The position numbers and the translations under genes are program-made. Below, in pieces: positions 25,488 to 39,117 of a stretch of 64,000 nt of DNA; position 1 is the first letter of the stretch, and each line of letters starts with the position of its first letter. A model generated the notes under the pieces. That model had not been told where the DNA came from and made no database searches. It saw only the letters and a list, made by a program, of their open reading frames with translations. The DNA is taken from the NCBI RefSeq assembly GCF_020085105.1, contig NC_058047.1, forward strand, positions 18,946,501 through 19,010,500, given 5' to 3'. Origin of the DNA: Siniperca chuatsi. Lineage: Eukaryota; Chordata; Actinopteri; Centrarchiformes; Sinipercidae.

Positions 25488-28400
25488 TGGTGTCCTGACA
25501 TGCCTTCACCCTCTTCCTATAGGTCTTCTGCTAACAACATGAACATTCACAGAGGATTGCTTCTGTGCACATCATCGTCACTAATGGGCTGTACAGTACA
25601 CACCAGTGGTTGTCGGTCATGCACCACTGAAGCCTGAGTCTGTAAAGTTTTCATTCCAAACTCTACGACAGACTGTTTTACTGGCTGCACTCCTTCAGCC
25701 AGAATTGAGGAACTGAGATGAACTTTCCAACGGAGAATGATTCTGAAATCTCATGACATTTTACACACACATTTCAAGACAGATCCTGCCAATCTCATAT
25801 GCATATCCCATAGGACACTGTGGCAACAACTTTAGAAAGATCAGCTTCAAGATTTCCTTTGAGGCCTCACTGGTCAAATTAAAATATGATAATTTAGCTG
25901 AGTTGTAAGCTTAGCCTAACGAACCATCAATTAGCAAGTACATTTATTTTACCTGATATAAAAAACAACACGCTAACTTGTCAAGTGTACATTTTAATAT
26001 ACTCACTATGTACACACTCAAGTCAGATACAGTATATTGAAACTTGATATCATTTATCACCGATGCTGTAGTGCAGCCTGTAGAATATGTGACATTCCAG
26101 ACTTTTTGTTATGGAGCTGTAGCCAAGTGACTCACAAATGAGACATCACTCAGCTGACTCACATGACAATTCTTTCATATTATTGGTTGGTATCATAATA
26201 TTATATTACACAATCCATATTATATTATTCATATTATCTCAGACTGTGGGAAGCACTGATTGATCGTTATGACTTGCTCAGCACATGGGGAACTGTAATG
26301 TTGTGGGGTGCAGCTTAATGAATGAATATCTTAAAGTCTACTCATGCTAAGCAGTGACATTAGCTGCTACAGTGTGTGAGAGTTTTTTTGTGGAATGAAA
26401 ACCTGCACACTCTTGAACGTCAATGGCACACGGTTGGAAACCACTTCACTGTATACTTTAAAGGTTAAAACCAATGCAGCGTGTTGTGTTCTGTCATGTC
26501 ATGTGGTCGACTCCACCAGTATTAAGGAAATCTCTGCATCTCCACTGCCATCTGTGATTCAGCAAACTTTATCATGGTAATAATTCTAAATTGTTTTAAT
26601 ATCAGTATATAACTTTACCTGTTAATGTATCATACAGTGCTTTCACCTGCATGGTTATATAAAGAATGGACAAAACGGGATATATGATTCTCATAATTAC
26701 CATATTTGTGTTAGATCTCTTTTTGTGAGAAATTTGGATTAGTGTTTGTATTATTTGTGTTATAACTTCATAGAACTATTTCAGCAAGATAAAGGATCAT
26801 GCAAAATATTGTCCACAATCCTCTTGTCACAATGAAGTTTCTTTTATGTAAATGAAACATTTGCCTTAAACTGAATGTGTAAACTAGTCCCTGTCAGTTA
26901 GTCACTTTTCTCTGTTGCATTTGGATGTTGCTACTTCTCTTGTGCCTCTTTCTGTGATGTTTTAATGCCTTATGAGAGTAACAGGTTCCTGCAAGTTCTG
27001 CTTCATTATGGCTCTCTGCAACCTCTTTCACAAAATGAAGATATCATCAACTGGCAGCTACACAATGTCAAATCAGTGATAAAAGATAAAGCCAGGAAAG
27101 TCTTTGTGGCTACATCTAATACAAATACAATCTTGATACAATATGTGCTGATGCTATAACTGTATGTCATTATAAATAAAGGAATTTTAGAGCAAAAACA
27201 CTGTTCATAACTTCAATGCTGAGGTAGCATATATGTCATTCATAAAAACAGTAGTAGTAAAGTATTTTGTAAGATGTCTCTTTTTGCTTCATAGGGAAAA
27301 CCTTAATAAATGTTATGCTTTAAAGCTAACATTTTACTAGTAGGATGAGAACAGACTCAATTAAGAAGGGAGACATCTACTGTAGAGTTTACAATATGTT
27401 TAATACTTTTACAATTTTTTAAAGAAGTGTAGAATATTCAATCAGGAAGCCCAATTGGGAAAAGACCTTCTTATGACTTTACTCTAAACTTCCTAAAGGA
27501 AAGTTCCACCCAAAGATGAAGATTTTGTCACTTGGTCTAATCTCTCTGCTGTCACTGAAAACCCCAGATGTTTGCACCATCAGGCAGGATGTAATAGGAA
27601 GGTTTCTCTCAGTTGTCTGCAACAGAAATGGAATGGCCCTGAAGGTATTCATTAGAGTTTGTGTGCATAAAATTACCATAAAATAAGCCCCGTGACTCAT
27701 ACAACTGGAGTGCTCCACAGCTAAATGGCTGGGCCTCTGGGTCCAAAATACCAATATTTACTTTATATATATCCTGCTTTTCTCCACTCACATGACCCTA
27801 TAATCACAAAGCAAAGTGGCTGAAAGGTCTCCTTAGTCAGAAATAAAAGGACCCAGAAACCATTGCTATTTTACAATCTAAAAGAGTTGTATTGGTGAGT
27901 AAATATATGACCAAATTTCTCTAGGTTACCTGTAAGTCACCTGCTGCCATCATGTGGTCTTTGGTATCTTTAAAGCTATTTTGTGATGTAGGAATTACTT
28001 GCTTTACACCTCTCAGTGTTAGCTTGTTTCTTCTAATGCACTCGCTTGTGAAGTCTCTTTGACCTCCTATGTGACCAAGATCCTCCTGACTGGTTTATGA
28101 CCTTCATGTCAGGGTTCAGAGCAGGGCCATCTCGAAGCAGCCTGCAGGCCTGTCTGCTGTTCCTCTTCAGCGGTGGTCTGGGATTTGTGGAATGGGAAGT
28201 GCAGAGTTCCTGGACAGGATGTGGAGTCACTGCTGTAGTGCACAGCCCCCCACACTGACACAGGAGCTGGCTTGCGGCTGCATGAGTCCGCAGCTGGAGA
28301 AGATAGGAAGCCCATTTTGGCATCTGGATAACTCGCTGTCTCTGTCTGTTTATAAGTACGAGTAGATCTAACCCGGGTAAGTCGGCTAAAACGAGTTTGT

Positions 28401-28876
28401 TACACTTTTACTTGTGTATCGCATCATTACTCTGTAAATTAGTCCCACCGCGGTCTTTGTGCTTTTTCAGAGTTTCTTGTCGCAAAAGTATTCCATAAAC
28501 GCTGCTTTTCATAGATAAACTTGACACAAAATTCAACGTACTTTATCTAAAACATGTAGCTGTATTGCAGCTGCTCCAGCTGCTGTAAGCTTCTTTTGTT
28601 CCGAGCAGACAGCCCAGGGCTTGATGTTAACTTAATGACAGGGTGCTCTTACCCCTGTGTTGTTCTGCCTGCCCAGACCTGCACTGCATGTTTGGTGTGA
28701 CTGCTGCACACAATTTCAGTATAAACTCATTCACCTTTACAGTAATTGCCACATGCTCTCAATAGTCATTTTATGCATTATTTAATGTATTATTAGTATT
28801 TATTATCATTAATAAGTTTGTCGGCCTGCTGATGGCTCAGTAAACAGACCTCTTCCTCTCCACACAGACTCAGGTG
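25488..28876 (+). other. Receptor 3' UTR and spacer before the EGF gene
   Basis: About 3.4 kb. A well-formed poly(A) signal AATAAA lies at 27175-27180, which would give a 1.7-kb 3' UTR. A stretch near 27490-27740 resembles dispersed repeats of the kind seen in the P450 intron at 43714. Near 28348 is a TATAA-like word, and at about 28375 a strong donor (GTAAGT). That donor could close a non-coding first exon of the EGF gene, whose ATG follows an acceptor at 28866-28867. Confidence 0.45.
28340..28374 (+). promoter_or_regulatory. Possible promoter / non-coding 5' exon of the EGF gene
   Basis: The sequence shows TTTATAAGT followed about 25 bases later by CCGG|GTAAGTC, a near-consensus donor. The next good acceptor (CACACAG, ending 28867) directly precedes the ATG at 28877. 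Inference only: this could be the first untranslated exon. Confidence 0.25.
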
Positions 28877-31800
28877 ATGACTCACCTCGGGACTCTCCTG
28901 TCAGCCCTGCTGCTGGTTTTGACTGTGGCTGAACCTCTGAACAGCCCTAAGGAAAATGAGGTCCTGAAACACACAGAGGGGGAGCTCACAGAGAGCCAGG
29001 CCAGTGACCGAGGAAACCCTTCATGCTATTATAGTGTTCAGTTTGCCATGTTAGAAATGTCCTTGTTGGATGTGATGGCATGAATTAAACTCAGTTTGTT
29101 GGACTCCCCTGTTTTAGAATCAGGTGACCGAGAATACCATTGGAAATCTCAGTGAAACTACACCGAGGCACACACCTACAACATGTGAGTTTTGTGGCTT
29201 TTGCTGCGTTCTCTTTTGACTTGCCCTTCAGTTTCTCTTAAAATTGCCCTATTTTTTTTTTTTTTTTTTTACATTAGCAGCTCCCTTGAGTATTACAGTT
29301 TCCCCAAGCTCCAGTCCTGCTCCTCAGTGTCCAGGAAATCAGGTGATGCTGGAGAACAGCATAGGCTGTGGCTGTCCATCTGGCATGGTGAAGGGTGGTG
29401 ACAACTGTACCTGCCCTGTGGGCTTCACTCAGGAAGGAGCTGCAGGGTGTAAAGGTGAGACAGGGCAAAACCTTCAGTGGTGCTGTGTGTAACACTGGAA
29501 CATCAGTAAATCAGTACTGCATTCAATTTGGCAAATAAGTGTTATTACTCTGCAGAACTATTTACAACCAGTTTATTTGCAGAAATGCAATAAGTAAAAG
29601 GGCAAAGGACAAATTATTTCCAACATGTTTATGCTCTACAGTAAGGCTACAACTTGTCTGAACTTTAATCTACTTTTTTTACAACAATGATGCATTTGAT
29701 ATTTCAGGCGAAACTAAATATTATCCATCAATATACCACATGTAGCACCTTGGCAGCAGAGGCTGTTTTATATGCTCATTTGCATACAGTGATGTCAGGT
29801 AAGATGCAGCATATATCTTCTCTCTGCTTGACAGATGTTGATGAGTGTGAAGGAGAGGGGCCAGGATCATGTGGCCTCCATGCAAGCTGCACTAATACCC
29901 CTGGCTCTTACTTGTGTAGCTGTCTCCGTGGTTACCTGATGGGTGCTGGAGGGTGCCAGGGTTTGTCAGCGTCTGTGTGTGTGTGCGTGAGAGAGAGCGA
30001 GGATGTACTGTATGTGTGTGAGAAGGAGAGTTTCAGAAATTATTATCTGTACCATTCAGCCTATGTGGTATGGTCATAATGCATGTGTGTTTTATGGGGT
30101 TTTACAGATATAGACGAGTGTGCTCTGGCTGCAGTGACGGGCCTGCAGGCCTGTCAGGGTGATGCCGAATGCAGAAACACCCCTGGCTCCTTCACTTGCT
30201 CGTGCCCTTTGGGATATGTAATGGCTCTAAATGGACAAAGCTGTGTAGGTGAGGCTGATGTTGACATCTGGCGTGTATGATTGTGGAATGTGGATGTACA
30301 ATGAAATATGTATGTTCAGAAGCATTTTATCTAGAGCACCTACACTAAGGTAGGCAGGTAGCTTTGAGGTGTAAAATGTCTTCCCGGAGGACTCTTTGAC
30401 AGGATGTATGAGTGTTGTTGGTCTTTCAAACAACATATGAGCCTACATACAAACAAATAATTAACCAAATGTAAAAAAGCAATGTATAAAAACACAGGTT
30501 GACACACTGCAAAATAACCTTGAATTACTCTGAGAGGTCTAAAGGGAGATCATAATGGTTATACCTCTGTAATATTGATTGCCAAACTGTATAATCCATA
30601 AAAGGCTGTCAAATGAAAGCTTCCTATTTATAGTCCTTGGTTTCTCTCCTCCTGTAGATGTTGATGAGTGCAGCTTTGAGGAACAGTGTCACCATGAGCT
30701 GGGAAATGTGTGTGTGAACACTCCTGGAAGCTTTGTGTGCCAGTGCCAGCCAGGCTTCAGAGCAGAGGCCCCCGCCTGTGTTGGTAAGTCTGTCGTTAAG
30801 CTTCACCACAGCTGGATAAGACAGACTTAATAAGTCCTGCTGACAGGAAGGAAGGCTTTGCAGGAATAGAGCTTCAATCTGCTGCTTTGCTGCTTGCCTG
30901 CTTTGTTACTCTTTACTCTATTTGTTACCCCTCTTTGACTTTTTCTTTAATGACTAATTTCCTCTCTTGTCCTCTAAAATATTCCTAATACTCTATTTGC
31001 TCCCTTCTGTTTTCTCTGTGGCTCTTCTGCACTTTTGGTCTCAGGTCCTGTCTGTCCAGACTACAAGGTGTGTCAAGGTATGATGTGCTTTCCATGCTTA
31101 ACACATGCTGCTTGCTTTTTAAGGGTTTAAATTGTCAAGGTAACAACTAAATCATGAACAAAGTTTGGACTGTTTGGAAAGGGTCATCTTCATAAAGGTT
31201 TCTTGTAATATATTGTTATTTACTCATATTTTACTACTATCCACAATTACCATTTCTTTAAAAAATGGATCTGGAGTTGGACAAAGGGAAATCGAAGATC
31301 TGGGAAAAGAAAATATTGTCTTAAATTAATACAAATTAGGGGGGTGCATTGCACAGATAACAGTTGATTTTTAATCAACAAGAAAATGTTTTATTGGAAA
31401 TTATGTCAGAGCAATAAGTGAAGTCATATACTGTATGTCTGTAGCATTCTCTCTCTCTCTCTGTCCCTTGTCTCTGTCCCAGATGTGGATGAATGTGCAG
31501 AGAGTCCTGCGTTGTGTAATGGTCAGGGTGTGTGTGAGAACACGCTTGGGAGCTACAAGTGTGTTTGTCGATCAGGTTACCGGGGAAACGGCACACACTG
31601 CGAAGGTAAGCAATTAGTGCTGACGTCCCTCCGTGGAAAACTCTGTTTCCTGTAGACGGGGTCAGCTTCCTTGTGTGCGCGTGTTTTAATGCTCGCTGTT
31701 ATGCCTTCCATTAAAATCATCCCGAGTGGCAGAATAATGTTTATTGAATGGAAATGAACTGAGTTTTGGACCTGTTTTTTTGTGTGTGTGCTCTCTCTTC

Positions 31801-33548
31801 CCAGATGAGAATGAGTGTGCATCAGGTGGTCACGGGTGTGACACCAACGCTCGTTGTGGCAACATCATTGGCTCTTATTTCTGCCAATGCTACCAGGGCT
31901 TCAATGGAGATGGACACTCTTGTTTTGGTGGGTAAGCAGTGTGTGTGTGTTTTCCAAATGTGCATGCCACAAGTGGTGCTCAGGACCATTAAGTGTCCAC
32001 CAGTGATACTTGTATCATGCAAACAATAGTTGCATGTGCCAGCAGCACTTGGGTACACAGCACTCACCAGACATCAGTCCCTCAGGGTTGTCCTTGTTTA
32101 CAGACATTGATGAGTGTGCTGTTAACAACGGCCACTGTGAACACAACTGCTCCAACGAACTGGGAAGGTACAGCTGCCAGTGTGCCTCAGGCTACCAGCT
32201 CGACCAGGATGGACACAACTGCACAGGTAAAACGCATCTTTGGAGTAAGGTGTTAATCCCTTCACACCACCTGCAAACATGAGTATATCCTGGATCCTTG
32301 CAATTTAGTGATGCATAAAGCTTGCTTTATCTGTAAATGAAGATTATTACTGAAGTATCACCAGCTACACAAATTTATTGTACTGATGTAGATTAGCTAA
32401 GACATGGATAGAGTATTAATAATAGCATTTACTTTAAAAGTACCCTGTGGAGTATTTGACCACTAGTTGCACTATGGAGCAATGTATTTATGATGGGGTC
32501 CGAGTTTTGTTTTAATCTTCTGCTGATTGACAGTTGGCGGCAGTAACATGCCAGGAGAAATGCTAACGTGCCAGTAAAGGCAGGGAAAAAGACAACTGCT
32601 AGCTTATCTAAACATACATGTAAACAATGGAAGTTAAAAAAACATACAAATCGGCTTTGCAAATGTCTTATAAGGAAGGAAATGGATACAACACATTTGT
32701 TAGGCCTCAAGGATACACATAATGTGTTTAGGTGAGAAACACTGAATATGAACACAAAATGTCAATTGTAACCAATTGAAATGACTTTTGATGCCTGTGA
32801 AAAAATGTACAGACTGTGTTTCTATTTACAAAATGAGCTGTAATCCCCAATCTGCACCAAGGTGGAGGGGAGTTCATCCTCAACAGAGGGCATCAAAGGG
32901 ATTGTCTCTCCCTGGACCAGTATATCATCCTCAAAAGCCAATGCCAGCTTTGGTCCCTTGATCCAAACAAGCTGCCTCTTATTAACCTGTGTCGCAAACC
33001 TCACTCTACTGGTCCTCCAAGCTTATTGAAACAAGTGCTAAAAATGAATTCCAAATAGTGTTTGACTAAAGTCTGAATGAGCCCTTACATGGAGCCATGT
33101 TGCAAAAGAGTTAAGTAAATGTCTCTGATTTCCAGATGTGGATGAGTGTTTGGCACTGAATGGTACCTGTGAGCACATTTGCGTCAACACTCAGGGATCA
33201 TTCCAGTGCTCCTGCAGGCCTGGCTACCAGCTGCACATTGATGGCTACACCTGTGTGGGTCAGTCACTCACCGACACTCTTTCACCACTCACTGCTGTTT
33301 ACCTCATGTCATTTAAACAGGCTGATTTACCAGCATGCGGCAGAGACAAAAACTGCCATGAATATGTTATCTTACTTTCTCATTTTGAGTGTGTCTGTTT
33401 GGATGTGCATCTTTTCTGTTCAGACATAAGTGGATGTCCTAAGGACACATTAAGGAGGATTAGTGAGATGCGAAAGCCAGTCTCAGTAAAGACTCTGTGA
33501 CACATCAGGGTGTCCAAAAAAGATGTTTACCTTGTCTGTGTGTGTCTC

Positions 33549-33602
<54 letters not shown>

Positions 33603-36600
33603 CAGACATTGATGAATGTAAACTCCAGAATGGTGGCTGTTCTCACACCTGCAGCAACTCTCCAGGAGGACACACTTGCCACTGCCCTCCTCCTCTGCTG
33701 CTTGACACAGACAACCTCACCTGCGGCAGTACGTTTCACATTACAGTTTTGACATCACATTATTTTGAGTTCATAAAATTTATATTCTTGTCTGAATTTT
33801 ACTAAGAAATTGTATAAGAATTGCACCTATTTAAAATTTGAAAACATCACAAAAAGGCAGCCAACTGTGTTTCCATGGTCTTATTACATATTTTTGTTTT
33901 TCACAATCATACTGTAGCCCAGATATCACAGTTTAAAATAATGGTCCACTTACAGCACTCTTTTAACACAGAATAGACATTCTAGCCATCTTTTATACTT
34001 TAGGATGTGTATGACAGTCCCTGGGTATGCCTTCTATATCTTATAATCAGATAATATCAAATAGTAGATAGTTGTTTAAAGAGGCTACAAACAATATCTT
34101 TAACTAATTATTTATAGCAACTGCATGTTTTCAAAGAGGAATGCTTTTTGTTTGATGATTTTTTAATGTAATTTTTAAAACTTGTCCAATAATTTGACAG
34201 TTCAGTTGCCCAAAATTAGGGTTGCAACTAATGATTATTCTCATTATTGATTAATCTGCAGATTAACTCTCAATTAATCATTTTGTCTAATCAGAAATAT
34301 TTTATGTCTATGAAATGTCATAAAATAAAGAAAAATGCTCATCATGAGTTCCCAAAGCCCATTGTGATGTCATCAAATGTTTTGTTTTGTCCATCCAACA
34401 GTCCACAACATTAAAGATATTCAGATTGCTATCAAATAAGACAAAGAATAGCAGCACATTTAACAATTTAGAAGCTGGAATTAGGGAGTTTTAGGCATTT
34501 TTCTTGAAAATTTTAAACATTTCAGCTCTGCCCAAAACATTGTTATAATCTGTAAATATTCAATGTTAAAATAATTTCCTTTTCACCTGAACAGATGTTA
34601 CATCTTGCAAGCTGAGAAATGGTGGTTGTGACCACATATGTGCTGTGAGGGCTGAGGGCCAAGTCCAGTGTAGCTGTCGAGCAGGCTGGAAGTTGGGCGA
34701 GGACCTGAGGAGTTGCGTGGGTGAGACTTTTACACACTGCTGCCACCAGCTTTGCTGATGTGTTGCTTTGTTCTGATGACACTGAGGGCTCGGGCTTTTA
34801 GATATTTGGTCCTGGTAAGTTTTGACCCAGAAATTAAGCTTTTTATTTATATGTTTCAGTATGTTTTTAAAGAGATTTTGGGAACAGCTAATGATATTTA
34901 ATATGAGGTCATAGCTATGCAGCAAAGTTTGATGGGATGTTTTTAATTTTAAGTACATAGAATGTTAAAAAAAACTCAATTAAATTCCTTCAGACTTCAC
35001 CATCTGTTGAAACAACCATACAAAGATTTCCTGAGCATCATTTTGTAAACATTTATTGCTGTAGTCTTTCAGATCAAAACAGTAAAGAGCTGGAAAGGTT
35101 TAAATGGCCGTAATCGACTTCACATCCATTTTGCACTGACCAGGCTGAAGGTGTTCATAAAAAGAAATCACATCTGCTGGGAAAAAGGAAGTGCGGAAAT
35201 TCAATTTGCTGATGACTCGGTGAACGGTTCAGCTGTGGCCAAATTTTCTTGGATGATAAGCTTGTTCCTTGTGCGCACAGCCAAGTTTCCCTGATCACTC
35301 AGCCCAAGAGGAAATGAACAGGGTGTCTTATAGATAGTTGTGAAATGTCTGCCTGTTTAACAGCCCCACTGTCTTTTGACACAAGATGTGAACGAGTGCG
35401 AGGACTTCACAAACGGTGGCTGTGAGCAGCTCTGTGTGAACCATCCTGGTGGGTTTAAGTGCACCTGCAGGGAAGGGTATAAAGTACGAACTGATGACCT
35501 CACCAAGTGCCAGCGTGAGTCAAACATCAAACATCTAATACGTTGCAGACAGCAGTATTAGCAAAAAGAACTGCTTTATTCTGGTTTTTATAAGGGGTTA
35601 AAATATGAAATTATGCCTATTAACTTCTCTGACTTTCCAGCTGTGTGTGACCCTCCTTGTCAGAACTATGGAGTGTGTGTGGCCCCAAACAGCTGTGACT
35701 GCCCTCCAGGCTACCCTGGACTAGGCTGCTCAGGTACAAACCTAGACTGTTGTACATGTATAACATATATGTAACTGTTAATATCACGTGTTGGTTGCCG
35801 ATTAGTGGATACTTAAACAGCTGAATCAAACAATTCTGGTAGCATCAATGCTCTACATTACATATGTCATGATGTGCCTTCATCACAGGATTGGGGTATA
35901 AAATATCACTCTTGCCCACAGATAAACACAACACAACATACTACTAGTTTTGGAACTCTAGTTTATCCGTTATGTGATCATGAGCAGGGAGATGGCAGGG
36001 GTACACCATATGTCTAAGGTATACCTAGATTATTATCAGGCCATTCTTTTTGAAAATTACCATAATTACCAAAAATATGTTTAATCTATCGATACACATA
36101 TTACATGTGATATTCATGTAACCTATTAGCTGTTCATGAATGAATACATAGTGCTAGCGTCCTACAGACACAATATATGGTGGCAAAATGTTAAGGAAGG
36201 CCCTGCAGAAGTTTTCTTTAAAGCTTGCAAATTTTTTGTGTCTGTGATGTTGTTGACAAAAAACAGGTATCATATCTTTCAGGGACTGAGACATGTCCTT
36301 GTTTAAAGATTGTGATTATAATGTATTTTGTTATAAAGGAGAGTTGATTGGAAGTCAGTATAATGGTGCAAATGCAAAAACTAACATTGCTGTGAGAAAT
36401 GGATGTAATAAAATCCATGTTGGTTGTGTATTTCAGCCATGTGCTACCCGCCCTGTGCCCATGGAGGTACCTGTATGCGCTGGAACAAGTGTCTGTGTCC
36501 TCCTGGCTGGACCGGAGCAGGCTGCCACACAGGTACATCACCTCTGACATGGACGTTAAACACTGCCCCACTTCTGCACAAGCAAGCACTGTAGAGACAG

Positions 36601-39060
36601 TGTCTTTAAACACAGTGGGATAGGTGTTATATTGAGTAAACAAAGCAGATTTGGTAAAACTGTTGAATGAGCAATTACAAGTTGGTCATATTCTTGCATA
36701 TTTTGAAGAGAAAATGCTCACTGACTTCAGGATGAAGAATGAAAATGTGATTTTCTGCACTCTGCTAAGTTCTATTTTATGGTCACCAACTCATACCTAT
36801 TTTCTGAGGTGCTTTGTGCTTTACATTGCTCTTATGCTATTCATTTTTCACCTTTAGTTTACTGTCTTCATAATGTGCCCCTCTTCTGTTTTTACATTTT
36901 TAAATTTCCTTTTATCTTTCACCATTTTCATCTCTATTTATCCTGCTTTGACTTTTCTTCATGTCTCTTTCCCTGTGTCTCTCTCTCAGCGGTGTGTGAT
37001 TTGCCCTGTGCTAACGGTGGTCGCTGTGTGGGGCCTGATACCTGCCAGTGTCCCTCTGACTACACCGGCCCCCAGTGCCTCTTGCGTGAGTAATAAAACC
37101 ACCAACACATCTGGCATCAGTTACATCAGGCATGGTGTAGGTACTTCTGCAGGGTAGCAAGATGTCACGTCATTTCTACCTCCCTGCCTCCATGCTTTTT
37201 AGCAGCACTGCCTGGTAAAATATGGGTTATACCATAATGGAAAAAGAAAAAGGCAACTGGTAATGTTAAAATCAGGATGTTTAGATTACCCATTTTACCT
37301 CCAAGTGTAATTTTCCTACATAGACTTACCTCTACTGTATCTCTATGTGTGCGTGTTTTGCAGCCCTGTGCACTCCTGCCTGTCAAAACGGGGGAAGATG
37401 TGTGGATGTCAACAAATGCACATGTGTTGGTGGATGGCAAGGAGCTCGTTGCCAGATAGGTGAGATTACACTCGCTGTATCTGTATCCATCCATTGTTAT
37501 ATAACTGAAATATTACAGTCAGCATGCATTTTACATACAGGACCCATGTTTAACCCATGTTTCAGTAGAGTAAAACCTATAGAGGAATTTAATTATCAAT
37601 AACAAATGTCAAAGTAAAAGTAGTGAGAATTCCCTACTTGTGCTAATTTATGTAAAACAGAAAACATAATGAATAAATAAGAACACAACTTGTGTGACTT
37701 TTACTTGAGCTGCTGCTTTACACTCCCAGCAACCTTTACACAGTGAGTTCAATTTGCTTCCATCAGGACGGAGGTTTTATCTCCCTAGAAGAGGTGCTAA
37801 CGGATATATGAGGGCTTTTATTCCATCAGCTATCTGGCTTTTTAAACAAAATATCATTTGAGTTGTTACCAGCTGTAGGTGAAGCAGGGTTTTCTCTGGT
37901 TTCTATCTTCTTCTTCTTTTCCTCGCTGCTTTCTGTTGATGGTTTTGGAGACAACGACAACAGTGATGTTTGCATTAACCTGTGTACTGCTGTTCTTTTC
38001 TGTATTTTTTCATATTGACTGCTGTCTGTAAGCCAAATTCCCCCTCGGGGAGATAAAAGCTAAAAGCAGTAATTTCAACCTAGTGAATCAAACAAGAGGT
38101 CCCAAAAAAAATGGGGGTCATCAGATAATTAAGAGAAAAAAATTATATTTATGTTGTACATTTTATTAGTAGATTTAGTTTCAAGTAGAGCTGATACAAT
38201 TAGTCAATTAACAGAAAATAAATTGGGAACAATTTTAATAATTGATAAATCATTTAAATATTTTTACAGGGAAATGTTTTTTTTTAAGTGCTGGTTCCAG
38301 CCTCTCAAATGTGAAGATTTGCTGCTATTCTTTGTCCTTTATGATAGTAAACTGAATATCTATCTATGTAGACATGGCTTTATTTTAAAGGGTCGCAAGC
38401 CAAAAAGGTTGTGAATTACTGCTGAAGGGTATGCAGTTCTCCAGGCAGCCAGTCATTGGAGCTATGCACAGATTCTAGAGCAGCACCAGAATCTATAAAG
38501 AATAAAGTTCATGTTTGTTGATCTTTCCGAAGGCTGCTGGGTTTACAGCCTATATAATAAATGATCAACACCACAGCTTATAGTCATTCATTAAAAAATA
38601 ATTTTTAAGCCTTAAATTGGGGATCTGGAATAGTCTATAACCAAAGAGAATTGCTTCCCTCCCCAAGGTCAAACACAGTCCAGTGTGCAGTAAAGCTGTT
38701 CTTGGCCACTGCTCCAGGTCACTGTTTGCTCTAACTACAAAGTCATACTGATGTCCCAATTCAGACAAGATCCAACCAAATTTCCCTACTAAAATAACAG
38801 TAACAGTACAGTAAAAAGTAGATACTCTGTGAATGTCTACCATAAACTTTACTGTTGGCTTTTAAAGGTGAGTGAGAAGACTGTGTTGAGACCAGCTGTA
38901 CTGAATTATCTTACTGTTGAGTCCATTCCTGATTTTTCTTTTCTGTCTCCCCCCCAGAGCCTATTCACTGTCAGAAACCTTGTAAGAACGGTGGAGTGTG
39001 TGTAGGCCTCAACAGGTGCCGCTGTTCCAAAGGATTTACTGGACATCTCTGCGAAATGGG

Positions 39061-39117
<57 letters not shown>

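Larger units (their letters stand above)
29835..35514 (+). other. Ten calcium-binding-type EGF modules, one per exon
   Basis: Each of ten exons (123-141 nt) encodes one module starting D-[IV]-[DN]-E-C or a close variant. Starts: [90 protein letters not shown]. Most carry the C-x-N-x4-[FY]-x-C-x-C pattern that permits Asn hydroxylation ([12 protein letters not shown], for example). The ninth (34595-34720) has DVTSC in place of DVDEC and [13 protein letters not shown] in place of the Asn pattern, so it has probably lost calcium binding. The 33-nt exon at 31045 lies between modules three and four. Confidence 0.85.

Noticed and set aside
28033-28323. 96-residue minus-strand open frame before the EGF gene
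   Set aside because: It has no domain, no neighbouring exons and no conserved motif. It lies where the EGF gene promoter is expected.
34566-34958. 130-residue minus-strand open frame
   Set aside because: It is antisense to the EGF module exon 34595-34720, low complexity, with no recognisable homology.
36218-36643. 141-residue minus-strand open frame
   Set aside because: It overlaps a real EGF exon on the opposite strand and shows no domain or splice support.
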